Shown: piece after piece, positions 46,770-59,465 of the stretch
Layout: each line of letters starts with the position of its first letter
How positions within the stretch are numbered: position 1 is the first letter of the stretch
From: Ailurus styani
Taxonomy: Eukaryota; Chordata; Mammalia; Carnivora; Ailuridae
DNA length: 64,000 nt
Assembly: GCA_002007465.1 (NCBI GenBank)
Contig: LNAC01001205.1
Coordinates: 124,699 to 188,698, forward strand
Direction: 5' to 3'
The notes under the pieces: generated by a model
Told to the model about the DNA's origin: nothing
Databases searched by the model: none
The model's input: the letters and a program-made list of their open reading frames with translations, nothing else
Program-made: the position numbers and the translations under genes

Positions 46770-46977
46770 TAATTTATGGGACACTTCCTATATGTATGGC
46801 ATTGTGCTAAGTAAGTGCTTTCCATGAATCATCTAATTTATTGTCTACAACAACCCTACGGAGACACCGATTTTTTTTTCCTGAATTTGCAGACAAAGAA
46901 ACTGTGGCTTAGAGAATTTAAACAGGTTTTCCAAGGTCATAAGGATGCAATTTCTAAATGATCAATTGAGCATGGAG
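46770..46977 (-). repeat. MIR SINE fossil, well preserved
   Basis: Antisense MIR: 'tatatgtatggcattgtgct', 'atcatctaatttattgtcta', 'caacaaccctacggagacac', 'cagacaaagaaactgtggct', 'tccaaggtcataaggatgca'. Confidence 0.92.
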
Positions 46978-47596
46978 GAGGAGAGCCTAGACATAATTTA
47001 AAGTTACCTATTCAATGTATGAATATCTGCATGTACACACACAAGTGTGTAAGCAGGATAGATTGAGGGAAAGGTTCTGGAGATCTGAACACCAATATGT
47101 TAGTATCTGGAGGTGAGTGCAATCACAGAGATGAGGTGACAAAAGAGAACACAGGGATGCTACATGTGCATGCATACACACACACACTTCATCCATCTCA
47201 CAGTTGTGCCACATGGTACGTCCTTCAGAGGATAAAAGTTATGGGTATCTTACCATCCATGAAAAAATTCATTTTGAGATGCGTCTGCAGTATTTGGTCA
47301 ACTGTAAGATCAAGACCCCTCCATCCATACTGTCAAACTATAGCAGAGATATTATGACTCTGCATCTGTAAGATACAACTTCTAAGTCAAAGTGTTCTCC
47401 AAATGTCATCTAAAAACACACACAGTTGCCCCTCACCATTGGGCAGAAACCAATCCTTTCTGTATATACTTTAGGAAAGGATCAGTAAATAATATTTCAG
47501 AAAACTTACTGTTAGGAAACAATCTAGAAACCCCAAAATGTTAGAGAACAGCATTTACAACTAAATTTGAGAGAAGGAACCGAATTGCTGTACATC
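46978..47596. other. Unique sequence, no gene seen
   Basis: Short CA-rich patches (47034-47046, 47176-47187) only. No repeat or gene recognised. Confidence 0.45.
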
Positions 47597-47785
47597 TTTT
47601 TTTTTTTTTCTTTTTTAAGAAAGAGAGAGCACGTGCACCTGTGCTAGCATGGCCCGGGGCAGAAGAAGAGGGACAGAGAGAATCTCATGCAGAAGGGGGG
47701 GGAGTCAGTCTCAGGACCCTGAGATCACGACCTGAGCCAAAATCAAGAATCTGACACTTAACTGACAGAGCCATCCAGGCGTCTC
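47597..47785 (-). mobile_element. CAN-SINE, older type
   Basis: Reverse-strand SINE: poly-T, 'aagaaagagagagcacgtgc', 'ctcaggaccctgagatcacg', 'acctgagccaaaatcaagaa', head 'agagccatccaggcgtctc'. No clean TSD. Confidence 0.93.
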
Positions 47786-50700
47786 AAACTTAGACCATAC
47801 TGATAGTGGGTTCTGGTGCATCAGATGGAAAATTGTCTTGAGCACATTTTCCCCTTTCTCACTCCAGCTCCCATCTCTGGGTCCCTGTGAACTCCTGGAA
47901 AAGACTTAAATCCATTCACACTATTTTAACTTCACAACATATTCTGTATGCCCATAGTCTAAAACTGAGGTCATAAATTACAGTTGTGTCTCTTCAAGTC
48001 TCTCCCGTTCTCAGTACCACTATGCAGATCACATTACTGTGGAAACTAAGGAACTGCAGAGAATTTGGGGGGAAATACTCATTTTAATGCCAAAATCAAA
48101 ACAAAGCTATAATCCCTGGTAAACCACCCTCAGGAGTGACAATGGTAATGAAGTTGATTCTTTGGGGAATTACTCAGGAAAGATCAAGTCACAAAAATTC
48201 AAATGGTAGCCTTAACGTCCTTTCTGCAAACTGAGGCACCTCTGTCAAATGTAGGTCTTCTCATTTGTCAGTTGACAAAGGGCTCTAGTCAAAGACCTTA
48301 GTTTTTTCTTTCCATCTCCTAAAATAAAATGCAATACATAACACTTAATTAACATTCCTTGTCAGTGTCTTTCCTCAATCCTAAGGGTAAAGCTATAATC
48401 TTCTCAACTCCCCTAAGCACTGTTAAAGTTGCATATACCAAGTTGGAAAGGAACTCCTTGTTTGGATGTAATAAGTGAATTATTGCATGTTAAATAATGA
48501 TCAAAATGCTTATTAAAACCTGCTTAAGGAATATAAGTCATATCAATTGCATAGCTTTTAACCCTCAGTAATTATGTCATTTGTAATCAATTGCCTTTTT
48601 CATTAGTCATATTACTATATTCTGTAGCTGGTTTCTATTACATAATTGTTTATCCTCAATAAATATGTTTTAATAAGCAGTTGTATTTATACTCCATGAA
48701 ATAACAGTCTTAATTAACTTAAGTTGAATACTCATTTGGGAACTTAAATTGGAAGTCTTGCCAAAATTCTGTAAGCATGATTCATGTCAAGTTGAATAAC
48801 AAAAGGTGTGCAATGTGCTTAAAAAGTCATATTACAGTGACTGCATTTCATAGGAAGGTGGTGGAGTGGTTACTTTTTATCTTCAAATCTTGTAATTTTT
48901 CAAAGAAGGAAGATTAATTTTTTTGAGACTTAATGAGAACATCCCTGAAAGTTCCCTGTATGCTCCTCAAAAGGGATGTATCAATAAAACAAGAACCTTT
49001 TGCTTAACTTTGGTTTTTCTATGACCACATTAGACAAAGATACTTTATAACAGACAAAAAGAGAATAGCGTTTACCACATGCTAGTTTTGGACAGCATCA
49101 TTTTAACAGAGTTAGAGGTAAAATATTAAATTTCATTTAACGGAGAAATGTTAAACAGAGACAAAAGTACGTGGTTCATTTTTCATTTTCTCAAAACTGT
49201 TAGACTAAGTTGTCTGACTGGCCAAAGAGATTAATCAAAAAGCAGTTTTTCCGGTAACTACACTGACTTTTCTCAGACAATCCTAGGAAATTAGAAACTA
49301 AACTCTAAAAGAGTAAAAGATGTTTAAAGAAGAAAAACAGAAAAGAAACAAAAGACACAGTATCTAATTTTAATTTGTCATCAGATAATCAACTCCCTTT
49401 TTGCTGCACTCTGAAGAAGTTCAGGACATTATGAGATGAGGAATGTTCTAGAATTACTGAACCAAAAAAAAAAAAAGTCAGAGATATTCCCATGGGGAAC
49501 ACAACGTTAAGTTCATTTGATACATATCGTACATACATACATTGACTTAGACCAATTACATGCAGCTGATAGCAAATTCAGCCCATGGGAGACCTTGAAA
49601 GCACGGACCAAATGACCAAGGAATATGACCTGACTACAGAAAGGTTTGCCGAGGTGTGCAAACAGGCCAGGTTGTGGGGACATGAAGGTCTGGGGAGAGC
49701 AGAAGTTCTTGGGCAGATCCTTCAGCTCTTGGAAGCTCATTTTTAATAAACGGCATTTCTAAAACCCCTTAGTGCAAGGGACTATTGCTTTTCAACACAT
49801 ACTCTGAAACCATACTCTAGAACCATCAAATAACTTTCAGTGATTTTGTGTAAGGTCGTGTTGAGGTTAGCATAGAAAGAGGACCACCCACGTAGCCAAA
49901 ATGGCATGTCTCTTTTCAGTTTTCATTGTCAAAAGGACAAAGGAACTGTTTTAATGAAGTGTTTTTCAGTTGTCTTTTGTTTCATATTTTACACAGGAAA
50001 AAGGAAAATGTTTCCTCAGTTCAGGGCATCTGAATCATATTTCCAAGGGGACGGGCATTTTCAGGACAGTAAGTACTAAATTATAAATAACTTTCAATAA
50101 ATTAAACTGTAGTCTGATTTCTTTTTTCTTCCTTGGAAACATTTAGCCTTCAGAAGACTTAATTGTTCTTCAAGATAAAACGACAGTTGCTTCTAAAGTA
50201 TATAAGGCAATTGGGCATATGTCAGTTACAAAGTAGTGACGAGATAATGTGGTACAACATACTTCAGCGAGAAACTCCACTGAACCAATGAATGCAAATG
50301 TATTCTAGCTTTCTACCTCTTGTCAACTAATCCAACTTGCAAAACTGGACAAGCTCTCTATTAGTGGTTTGAAGACCATAACAGTTCTTGTTATAATCCA
50401 ATGCCATCTCCCCACAAATAGAGTGAAGGAGACAAATGAGGCAGTTATCCCGATAATCAGAGGCCAGATCAACTAAGACACAGCTGTCCAGAGATTCCAG
50501 GTGAACAAATTTAGGCTCTCCAGTCTTTACTTAGGTGGTTTTTTTTTCTGTTTACTTTTCATCACAGATAGGACCCAAAAAGTTCCACAAAAAGTTTCAC
50601 AAAATAGAAGCACAATGAAACCAATGGTCTCTACTTTCCTAGTTATATATAGTCAAATTAATGGAGTGAGAGACTATTTGCACACACAAACACACACAGA

Positions 50701-52369
50701 ACCATAACTCCGACTTGCCCATCTTTCTCAGTTCTGGGGAAAACTGATTTTAGGTGCACTTCATCTGGAGCTGGAGAGTTCTCTTATAATCCTGTCCAGA
50801 GCAGGAATATTTTCCAAAACATAGGCCCAACAACAGCAGTAATTAAGGCAGAGAATTAAACTGCTTATCTTGAGATTTCAGGAATCAAAGGGAGAAATAT
50901 TTTTGGACCAGAGATTTTTCTTACTCTTTAAATCCTCTCAACTGTAAAAAAGAGGTAAATAGAGGCCCATCTATAAATTAGTCATGATTGGAAGCTTCTA
51001 GAAGTAGAGAATAGAGGGAAAAACTAAATTTAGTCTTCCCTTTTACAACCTAACCACATTTTCCTTCTGTGCTATTGTTTCAGAATATGTTTACAACCAG
51101 CTTTTTCCCAACTGTGCCCTCATTTCCCCTTCACGCCTATAAGTCAACCCAATCATTTTTTATACTGAAATTTTAAAATGCTTCCAGATACAGGCAAAGC
51201 TCTTACTTGGGAAGGAGAGCTGAAAGCACCCCTTAGGAAGGGGTGGGACATATTAATTCCTAACAGAATGCAGAAACACATACAGAAATAGAAGCAGGAG
51301 GAAAATGGGAAAAGGCAGGGTCTCAGGCATTTCATAGAGGGACTCCACTCCCTAGATCTTTCCAGGACTTTCTTACCAGGATGACTAAAACAGGGAGTCT
51401 TGCTTCATTCATCCCCTTGCCTCCACCAGCAACTAAGTTCTGAGTCTAGAAACTTAGCGAATGTCTGGTGAATAAGTGGACAATTCCAGTGGAATAAGTG
51501 GAATAAGAGTGAGTAGAATGGCAAATCCCATCAAAGAGAGAATTAGAACTGGAAAAGAGAAAGAAAAAAAGGCAAAAGTCTACTTTGCTCCCACCAAAAG
51601 CAGGAGATTCCCTGAGAATAGAAACAGATTCTCCTGGCACCAGGCCATAAGGCAGCTTCTACAGCCCAAAGATCAGCACTGCGCCCTCCCGTTCTTCTCC
51701 CACTGACCTTCCCTTCTTTCCAAACTCAGGAAGTTTGTAAAAGTATGTTACTGTACAGACCACCAGGCAAACCGCCAACTGTCCTCTGGGGAAAGCCAAG
51801 CCTAAATCTCATTTTAAAAGGATACTGATTTTATTATAGCCCTAGGTTACCATAATTGGAGAATACACATTGAACTTGCACATTCTCAAATATGTGCAAA
51901 ATTTGTACAACTATGGAATATAGATCTTTTCAACCTGAAGTTTTCAAGTCCTTATGATTCTACGAGTCCTATTGTCAAAATAGTGAGATTACAGAGACAT
52001 GTACCATAGGGCCCTTATCTACAAAGTCTACTCTGACTTTCTTCAACTAGATTACAATCTCTTCCATCTTCTAAATTCTGGTCATACTTTATGTATAGGC
52101 TCCTATAGCCTTGCCACTTTCTACTGGGTATTATCGTTTTTAGGCTCACGTCTAATCTCAACTATAGGCATGCTACTTGAGGACATTATGTCCCACAAAA
52201 TCTTTATAGTGCCTTATTCAGTCCTTGCTCCTTAGACTCTCAAAATTTTTTGTTTGGTTAGATCAAGTGAGTAAATCTATTCTGATCGTAGTTCAGTTAA
52301 ACTATCAGTCAAAAGAACCCCCACAAAGCTTTTACATCCCAAGATGTTTAGGATTAACTGTAATAGGTA
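47786..52369. other. Long repeat-poor block, no gene seen
   Basis: About 4.6 kb with no SINE, LINE or MIR recognised with confidence. 48420-48900 is strikingly A+T-rich with several TAAT/ATTA cores and is a candidate regulatory element. Open frames of 60-78 codons (49513-49740 on -, 51476-51706 on +, 51999-52235 on +) show no domain. Confidence 0.5.
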
Positions 52370-52612
52370 TCTTCCCTCAAGTATTCATTTTATGCTCTGC
52401 ATTATGCTATACACTTTATTTAGCATTTTCTCCATTCCAATCCCACTAGAATCCTATCACAGGTGGTATTATCTTTCTTACAATTGGGGAAGCCGAGGCA
52501 GAAAGCATGAATTATTTCTCTCCATTCTTCCTATTAGAGAATTGGGAAAACTTGATTTAAACCCAGGTTATCAGATTCCAAATTCCATGCTCAAGGCCAT
52601 TGTAGATTCTCA
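52370..52612 (-). repeat. MIR SINE fossil
   Basis: Antisense MIR: 'tatgctctgcattatgctat', 'tagaatcctatcacaggtgg', 'tattatctttcttacaattg', 'gggaagccgaggcagaaagc', 'tgatttaaacccaggttatc', 'agattccaaattccatgctc'. The 95-codon + frame 52344-52631 is this repeat. Confidence 0.88.
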
Positions 52613-52748
52613 CATCCTAGTCAGCAAGTAAGGCCTTACCGATCTTTAGTTTAAGAATTATTATTTTTTTTTTGGAAAGAACTCAGGCACAGTTTATACA
52701 CAAACTGGCCAGCAGCTATGGTCTAAAAAAAGCAAGATTCTCCCTCAC

Positions 52749-52793
52749 AAAAACAAACAAACAAACAAACAAACAAACAAACAAACAAAAACA
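52749..52793. repeat. (AAAC)n microsatellite
   Basis: About eleven AAAC units. The VCLFVCLF-type reverse peptide at 52745-52927 comes from it. Confidence 0.97.
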
Positions 52794-53934
52794 AGTTCTT
52801 TAAATTCCGTGAAAGCTCCTCCTGAAAAGAAGTGCCAGGACCTTTGAAGGGAGAGTGACAGTAAGTCAGATTTAAACCCAGAATGACCTGGAAGCCCAGA
52901 TTGACTACAGGCTTCTGTGATACCCAAAAGCCTATTGTGCTATAAATTTATACTCTGGGAAGTTGAGTTTTTGTTCTTGAACAGGAAAAGGACTTCAAAG
53001 TTTCTGCTCCTACTGGAATAGATCTTTCATAATTCAATTTACCCAAATTTATTTTTCACGAGGTATGAACTTTTTCTTCCAGGGAGATCATTTTTCAACA
53101 TTTCCTTATAAGTAATTTTCTTAAAGAAAAAATGCAATTAAATATTCAAGACCTTGAGCTGTTGTGTAAGAAGAATGTATGCTTAAGTAAGGGTAGTCTA
53201 CATTTAGGCTCACGATTAACACTGAAACACAACAGGTATGAATTATTACCCAATCATTCATGCTCTAACGTGTCTTCCCACTTAATTGGAGCAATAAGTC
53301 CTAGGATTCACTGGGGCTTTTTCCTGACTGACATCACCCTTCATTCTTGAAGCAAGATACTTACAAAGAAATCCTCAAAACAACAATGGAATATTCATTC
53401 ATGTGCACCAGCTTATCCCCAGGTGTTACTTAGGAAATTTGCAGCCCTGGGAATCTTCTTTGTCCTGAAAATACCCTGTGAGCCGCCATTACTTTCCTGT
53501 CTTGCATTCAAAGCTTAGGGTGACTTAAAGAACAGAAGGGCAGAGCTGTTGGTGGAATTTCAAGGAGTTTCATGTGTATTTCCATGGGATGTGGTATTTT
53601 TTTCCTCCTTCTTCTCTCCTTCTGCCTTTGTTCTCAGTCTCAGGAATTACCTAGACCCTCTGGCTTTTTCCATCAAAAATTATTTTTTTACTTTTTTTTT
53701 TTTTAGATCCTTTTTGGGCTCAGACCAGAGTCTGAAGTGTTACTTCTTTTGCATTTGAGGAGTGAGAGGTTACATTGACATTGGGGGCACTGGTGAACAC
53801 AAGACGTGTTTGGGGTTTGGGGTTCCTTTCTCTGAAAGAACATCACCCAGGCAGCAACATAGGCAGCCTGGAAGAAAGAGGAGACTATCAAGAATGGCTT
53901 GAACACCATCAAAGGAAAGCTGATCTAATAATAA
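52794..53934. other. Unique sequence, no gene seen
   Basis: No repeat recognised. Frames of 69-85 codons near 53549-54032 overlap on opposite strands and lack domains. Confidence 0.45.
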
Positions 53935-54142
53935 CTGGAATAATACAATTTTTGAGTATTTACTACGGGCCAGTCACTGTTCTGGGGTTCTTTCTTCTAT
54001 TGCCTCCCTTAATACCAGTCATAACACCTTGAAGAGAGGCTGCTTGTTATTCTCCCCTTGCAAATGGGCTAAGTAGTCTGCCAAGGTCACACAAGTAGGA
54101 AGTGGCAAAGCTAGGATTCAAACACCAAAGTAAAGTAGGTGC
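53935..54142 (-). repeat. MIR SINE fossil, well preserved
   Basis: Antisense MIR: 'agtatttactacgggccagt', 'cactgttctggggttctttc', 'gttattctccccttgcaaat', 'caaggtcacacaagtaggaa', 'gtggcaaagctaggattcaa'. Confidence 0.93.
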
Positions 54143-54680
54143 TGTGTTAGAAGTTTTATCTGTTTGATCCCTTTCATTTACTGTCTTACTGACTCAGGGG
54201 AGGAGGAAGGAAATAGATGAAGTGTGACATGAAGCCATCTCAGTTACTTATTTCTCACTTTTTCTTTCTTTAAATTTAGAAACGGTCTCCTCCCTTCCCC
54301 CTGCCATGCCCTCAAATGGCTAGGATAACTTTTATTGAAGAGACTTATGTTTTGCTTTCATGAAGACTAGAAATTGCCTAATAGCCAGGAAATAATAGGT
54401 TATATGTTCATAAAGAATCCCTAGGATTCTTCCCTTGATGGGGTGCAAAGTAATTGTCTGACAATGCTTAATAGCTCTCCTTAACGTCAGCATGAGACCA
54501 GAAGTGCTGAACAATGTTCTTCTGGCCATCTTGCTAGGAAGGATGATAAAAATTTGAGGGCTAGAAAGGCACATTTTGAAAGGTCAGCCAACCAGTCAAT
54601 CACTTAAAAAAAAAAAAGAATCAATCAAACAGCAAGTGCTTTGAAATTCTAGTAAAGTACAAAGGACAATTCTAGGCTTT

Positions 54681-54781
54681 AGGAAAGAGAAGGAAAAAAC
54701 ATTAAGAAAGGAAAGAAAGAAGGTAGGGAGACAGGGAGGAGAGAAGGAACAAAAGAATGGGGGAAGAGAGAGAGGAGAGAA
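54681..54781. repeat. Purine-rich tract
   Basis: About 100 bases of nearly pure A/G on the + strand (rich in gaaag, gggag and gagag). Low complexity; it underlies the S/F/L-rich reverse peptide at 54596-54826. Confidence 0.9.
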
Positions 54782-54852
54782 CACTCTAGCAGCCTCTGTA
54801 GGCAATTGAAATCCCTCTCCAACCATCAGTTCTTCCTTCGCTGAAAATAATT

Positions 54853-55049
54853 ATTTTTAAAGATTTATTTATTTGAGAGAGAGAGAGAGAATGGGGGCAG
54901 GGGAAGAGGAAGAGGGAGAGAATCCTTAAACAGACTCCAAGGGGAGCATGGAGCCCAATGTGGGGTTAGATCCAGGACCCTGAGAACATGACCTGAGCAG
55001 AAACCAAGAGCCAAATATTCAACCGACTGAGCCATCCAAATGCCCCTTC
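54853..55049 (-). mobile_element. CAN-SINE, older type
   Basis: Reverse-strand SINE: 'aaagatttatttatttgaga', 'gggagcatggagcccaatgt', 'gaacatgacctgagcagaaa', head 'ctgagccatccaaatgcccc'. TSD ctgaaaataatt at 54841-54852 and 55050-55061. Confidence 0.96.
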
Positions 55050-55061
55050 CTGAAAATAATT

Positions 55062-55824
55062 CTAAAAAATCCTGCATTATCCTGATAAATTCTGTTGTGA
55101 TATTATAGATTTTATGTACGTCTTTGGCCTATTATCAACAAAGATAGCTGGAGAACAGAAGACAATAGATGCAATTAGCCTTTGATCTTCAAAGATCACT
55201 GTAAGTTCTCTGGAACCCATGTATCAGCAAAACACCCCTAGGCGGCCTTGAAATTCCAGTTTACTATGTTTTTATATAGTCTTTCAGTTATGCTTTTTCA
55301 TCATCTCCTTAACATGTAATGATTCTTTCCTTTTGTGGGCATGTTCAGTATTGACCCAAATTAGATCCCCAGGAATCTCACTGAGGAGGAATAAATGACA
55401 TGATATCTTCTATACTAAGGAGATATACTGTGATTTGAAGTTCAACTATTATTTTGTACTCTATTGCCCTATGACAAAAAAAGTCAGTATTTTTCTACTT
55501 ATGTTCCTTTCCCAAAAATCTTTTCTCTGAAGTTCAATTCAAATATCTGTTGAGAGTGGTCTAAAAATGAGATGAAAATGGGAGAGCTCATAAACACCAC
55601 CCAATATCTTGAAACAGATTTTATCAAAAAGGACCCATGTTCTTATTTTCTCAAGGAAATCCCAGTTTATCTTTGTGCTTCTGATGGAATTTTTAAGAAT
55701 ACCTCCTTTCACTCCCAAACATGTCCCAATTTGGATAACAACTTTCATGGTTACCTAAAACATATATCTAAATATGTGCATAGAAGAAATACATTTTTTT
55801 ACTGCAGCAGAAAAACATAAGCGC
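55062..55824. other. Unique sequence, no gene seen
   Basis: A 82-codon + frame (55572-55820) and an overlapping reverse frame have no recognised domain. Confidence 0.45.
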
Positions 55825-56002
55825 CTTAGACTCAGTACTTGTTATGTGATCTTACATAATTTATCACCTCTCAGAGCCTCAGTGTCCATGTTATAAACTG
55901 GGAGATGTAACTATTCCCTTAAAGTGTTATGTGAGGATCCAAAAAGACGAGGTCTATGAAAGTGCTTGATAGATTGTGAAGCTCTCATAATTGCTGGCAA
56001 TC
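55825..56002 (+). repeat. MIR SINE fossil, well preserved
   Basis: Sense MIR: 'tagactcagtacttgttatg', 'tgatcttacataatttatca', 'cctctcagagcctcagtgtc', 'actgggagatgtaactattc', 'tatgaaagtgcttgatagat'. Confidence 0.92.
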
Positions 56003-56234
56003 ATTGTTCTGATTTAGCTTTCTATAAAGTAGGTGTAATATAGAACCAAGAAACTACAAAAATCAAAGACCTGGGAAACAGGACTTCATAAGAAATGGTT
56101 GAATCTATCCAACTTCAGACTGGAACAAGAACAAAAATCTTTATGTTCAATTTCTAGGTCACTAACCTGGCCATTTAGAGACTAACAAACATTAACAACA
56201 CACAGACACACAATCTGTTGAATGTTCTACAGGT

Positions 56235-56402
56235 TACATATTTTATCTTATTTCATTTATAATACATTCTTAAAAGAAAATATTTAGCCCCATTTTACAG
56301 ATCAGGAAACAAACTTGAAGTCAAGAGATTTTCCAAAGACCATACCTGAGAGGGGAAAAAAAAGTAAAGTTGTATCTTGATCCCCTTCAGAATGCATATC
56401 TG
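56235..56402 (-). repeat. MIR SINE fossil
   Basis: Antisense MIR: 'atattttatcttatttcatt', 'tagccccattttacagatca', 'ggaaacaaacttgaagtcaa', 'ccatacctgagaggg'. Confidence 0.82.
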
Positions 56403-57884
56403 GAAAGAACCCATTTGTTTAAACCCTGTTGCTGTGATGTGGTAACATTTAATTTCCTGATTGCCCTTGTATTCAGAGATCAAATTATTGGTACATTTGA
56501 ATTAATCTGAAAGAATAAAGTAAAGGTGATCCTATTACTACCTTCTAGGTATTTTCACTAGGCCATATTTTGATAATAGATTTAATCAGTGGTGTTGTTT
56601 AGGGTACTTTATAGAAGGATTTAATAACAGATTTTTATTTCTTCTCATCTGCCGTGAAGCTTTTAATAATATGAGATGTTTTTGCCATTGGCCCTAAGAG
56701 TTGATTTCAATAAAGCCAATGAAATAAGCCCAACTACTTAATTTAGCATTAGGAAAGCTCTATGCGTTTTGTGTTTCTTTACCTGTTCAAACAGGTTAGC
56801 AGATAGGTGGCTTATCCGTTTTTTGAAGAGGTTGCTTATTTGTTGCAATCCAACAGTGCAAGTCATTGTGATCCTCTTTTATTCAGTCAGTGCTGTCAGG
56901 AGCCTCTGAGCAATAAGTGATCCAAAGCAACAAGGGTCCAACTTGCTTTATTTTGGTCAGCAGGCCAAATGTAAGCCAACTGTTAAATGTGTTTTAAAAA
57001 TAAAAGGCAAACAAACAAAACAAAACGAAAAGATTTAAAGATCATGAAAACAGTCTCCTTTCCAAGCTTTTAAAATTATTTATTTTGAACTCTGAGGATT
57101 TTTTTTAAATTTTATTTTGATTATGAATTCTTTCTGCCCAAGAACAGAGCAGTAAATTTGGCTCAATGTCCCAAAAAAGAGCAGAATTTTTGGCACTGAA
57201 TCATTATAACAACATAATTTTCCAGTTCATGCCTACTCTTTATCTAGATTAGAGAAGCATTTATTTTTACAGCAAATCTAGGTTCTTTATAGTGAGAGGT
57301 GGTAATACGGCATGATAAAGAATCAGCCTGAGGATTAACCCACTAAGCAAGTGGCTTACGGTGAGTAAACTGGCAACTTGGGAACACAGGAGAATCTTAT
57401 GGTTTATACTTTGTGATTTTCTCCTGTCATTGTTGAGTTGACAGAACTCAAATAGTGGAAAAGATACACAAATATAGGTTTCAGTGATTTAAACCAGAAG
57501 AGCTCCTGGGAATAACGCTAATAATTCTTCCTTTGCTTCTTCATGCTCTACAGTCCTTTTACAAGTCCTGATGATTCTACCAAAGATGTGCTATTTGAAT
57601 CCATCCCTGTCTTCACCCTTCCTCCAGGTACTCCTCATAGGCATTTAGCAATCCCTGCCACACCTCCCACATGGCTTCCAAAACACTCATCTCTCCAACC
57701 TTTAGTCCCATGGTTTTCATACTCTTTTAAGGTGTAGAAATCATTTGTGAGTCTAAAATTGTATGTGGCTGTTCACTGGGGGACGAGCGGGGGGAAGGAG
57801 ATGATTTGCTTGAAGGAAATCCAGAACCTGAACCAGAGTGTTTGAAAACCAAAGCTCTAATCCACTTCATTTTCTAATCCTAGT
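56403..57884. other. Repeat-poor block, candidate regulatory sequence
   Basis: 56540-57060 is A+T-rich and repeat-free and looks like conserved noncoding DNA, though this needs alignment. 57540-57740 is C+T-rich with a 64-codon frame and may be a degraded L2. No gene seen. Confidence 0.45.
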
Positions 57885-58055
57885 GTTGCATCAAGAATCA
57901 TTTGAGAGGCATAAGATATTCACCCTGTGTCCTGCCCCCCATAAGTCCATTCAGTAGGGCTGGGACAGGACTCAGAAAACTTAATTTTTAACCAACATCC
58001 TCAGGTGATTCTGATAGATCTGGTTCCAAGCCGATTTTTGAGAAATACCACCAGT
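57885..58055 (+). mobile_element. MER5A-like hAT fossil
   Basis: 'agggctgggacaggactcag', 'acatcctcaggtgattctga' and 'gatttttgagaaataccacc' match the MER5A 3' half ('ccccaggtgattctgatgca' type). Confidence 0.7.
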
Positions 58056-58194
58056 TCTATCTGATCTCTGAATTTTGATCTCGCCACCACTCTACTTAGG
58101 GACTCCTACTGGCATCCCAAATATTAATTTCAGGCATATAGGCTAGACAGTTCAAAATCTGACCTCCATCTGCCTCTAAAACTCTCTCTGCACA

Positions 58195-58590
58195 CATCTC
58201 CACTGGTCCAGATTTGTCATTCTTCCTAGAGCCCAGCTTGCCCTTTCATACCTTGGTTCCTTTTTTATTGTCACTACCTGGAATATTTTCTACCTGGGAA
58301 AGATTCTCTATATTTAAGGCCCAGTGTGAATATTGCCCTCTCTAGAAACCCTTCTCTGATATGGGCCTTTCCAGAGTTAATCCATCACTTCCTCTTCTGG
58401 CATATTCAGTTTACAATATCCCTTATCACTTTGTATTAAAAAAAACTACAAGTTTATCTCCTCGATCAGACCATGGGATCCTTGAAGCCAAAGATATCAT
58501 CACAATCATCTGCATTTCCATGGCACAGCAAAACTTTTGGTATATGGTAGGAGATCAACATATATTTGTCAAGTTAATTAAGTCATCATT
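58195..58590 (+). mobile_element. L2 LINE 3' end
   Basis: Sense L2: 'tttctacctgggaaagattc', 'gcccagtgtgaatattgccc', 'tctctagaaacccttctctg', 'tatcactttgtattaaaaaa', 'accatgggatccttgaagcc', 'tatggtaggagatcaacata'. The first ~110 codons of the 146-codon + frame at 58361-58801 are this L2 tail and following repeat, not a gene. Confidence 0.9.
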
Positions 58591-58691
58591 TGTGTCATAT
58601 GGTAGGATAGTAGATAAAGAACTGGACAGGTGTTCAGAGGAGTTGGGTTGCTTTGTTCTTCTGCCATTTCCTAGCTTTCTGAGTGCAAGAA

Positions 58692-59465
58692 AATGGCTTT
58701 ATGCCAATAAATTTGACAACTTAGATGAAATTAATTTCCTGGAAATTCACATTTCAAAAACTGACAATGAAGAAACAGGAAAAATATGTGTATATGAATA
58801 GCTATCTGTGAATGAATGAATAGCATTACATCTATGAAGGAAATTGAATTCATAATAATTTTGAAAAATATTCCCACAAAGAAAATTCCAAGTCAGGATG
58901 GTTTTTCCAGAGAATTATATCAAAGATCTGAGGAAGAATTAATACCAATCTTACACAAATTCTTTCAGAAAATAGAGTTTTGAAGAACCCATTTTAATTC
59001 ATTTTAATTACCTATAACATTATCCTGATACCAAAACCTAAAAAGACAAAACTGAAGACCAATGGAATGAGATATACACAAAAATGCTTAACAAAATATT
59101 CACATTAAACCCAGAAATTAAAAAAAAAAAGTGAATAAATCATGTCCACGTTGTTTTGTCCCAGGAATACAAGATTAATTAACACTAAAAAAAAATCTTT
59201 ATATACAATATTTTTTGACTAAGGGAAAAAACTATGATTAGTCAAAAGTTGTACAAAAAGCACTTGTCAAAATTCAACACCATTCAAGATTTAAAACTCA
59301 GAAAACCAGGAATAGAAAGAATTTTTCCTTTCTGATAAAAGACTAACAAAAACCTACACCTAATATAACTAATGATAAAAATAGAAAAATTTCCTTCTAA
59401 AATTTTAGGAGGAAAAAAGGCAAGAATGTCTCCTCCAACTGCTTCTCTTCACCATTTTACGGGAT
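58692..59465 (+). mobile_element. L1 ORF2 fragment, reverse-transcriptase region
   Basis: Sense L1. Translation gives YANKFDNLDEINFLE, a signature just upstream of the L1 reverse-transcriptase domain. Later motifs include 'gaagaattaataccaatctt', 'catgtccacgttgttttgtc', 'ccaggaatacaagattaatt', 'cttgtcaaaattcaacacca' and 'ggcaagaatgtctcctccaa', the RT coding order. Both ends are truncated, and frameshifts and stops abolish function. Confidence 0.92.

Noticed and set aside
52749..52793. CRISPR-like or other regular array
   Set aside because: Simple (AAAC)n microsatellite with no spacers. No CRISPR array is expected or seen in this mammalian DNA.
53549..54032. Overlapping 69- and 85-codon frames as coding exons
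   Set aside because: No domain, opposite-strand overlap, and the end of the second frame lies in an antisense MIR.
58361..58801. 146-codon open frame as a gene
   Set aside because: Its N-terminal part is L2 3' sequence and its C-terminal part L1 ORF2; no independent coding evidence.
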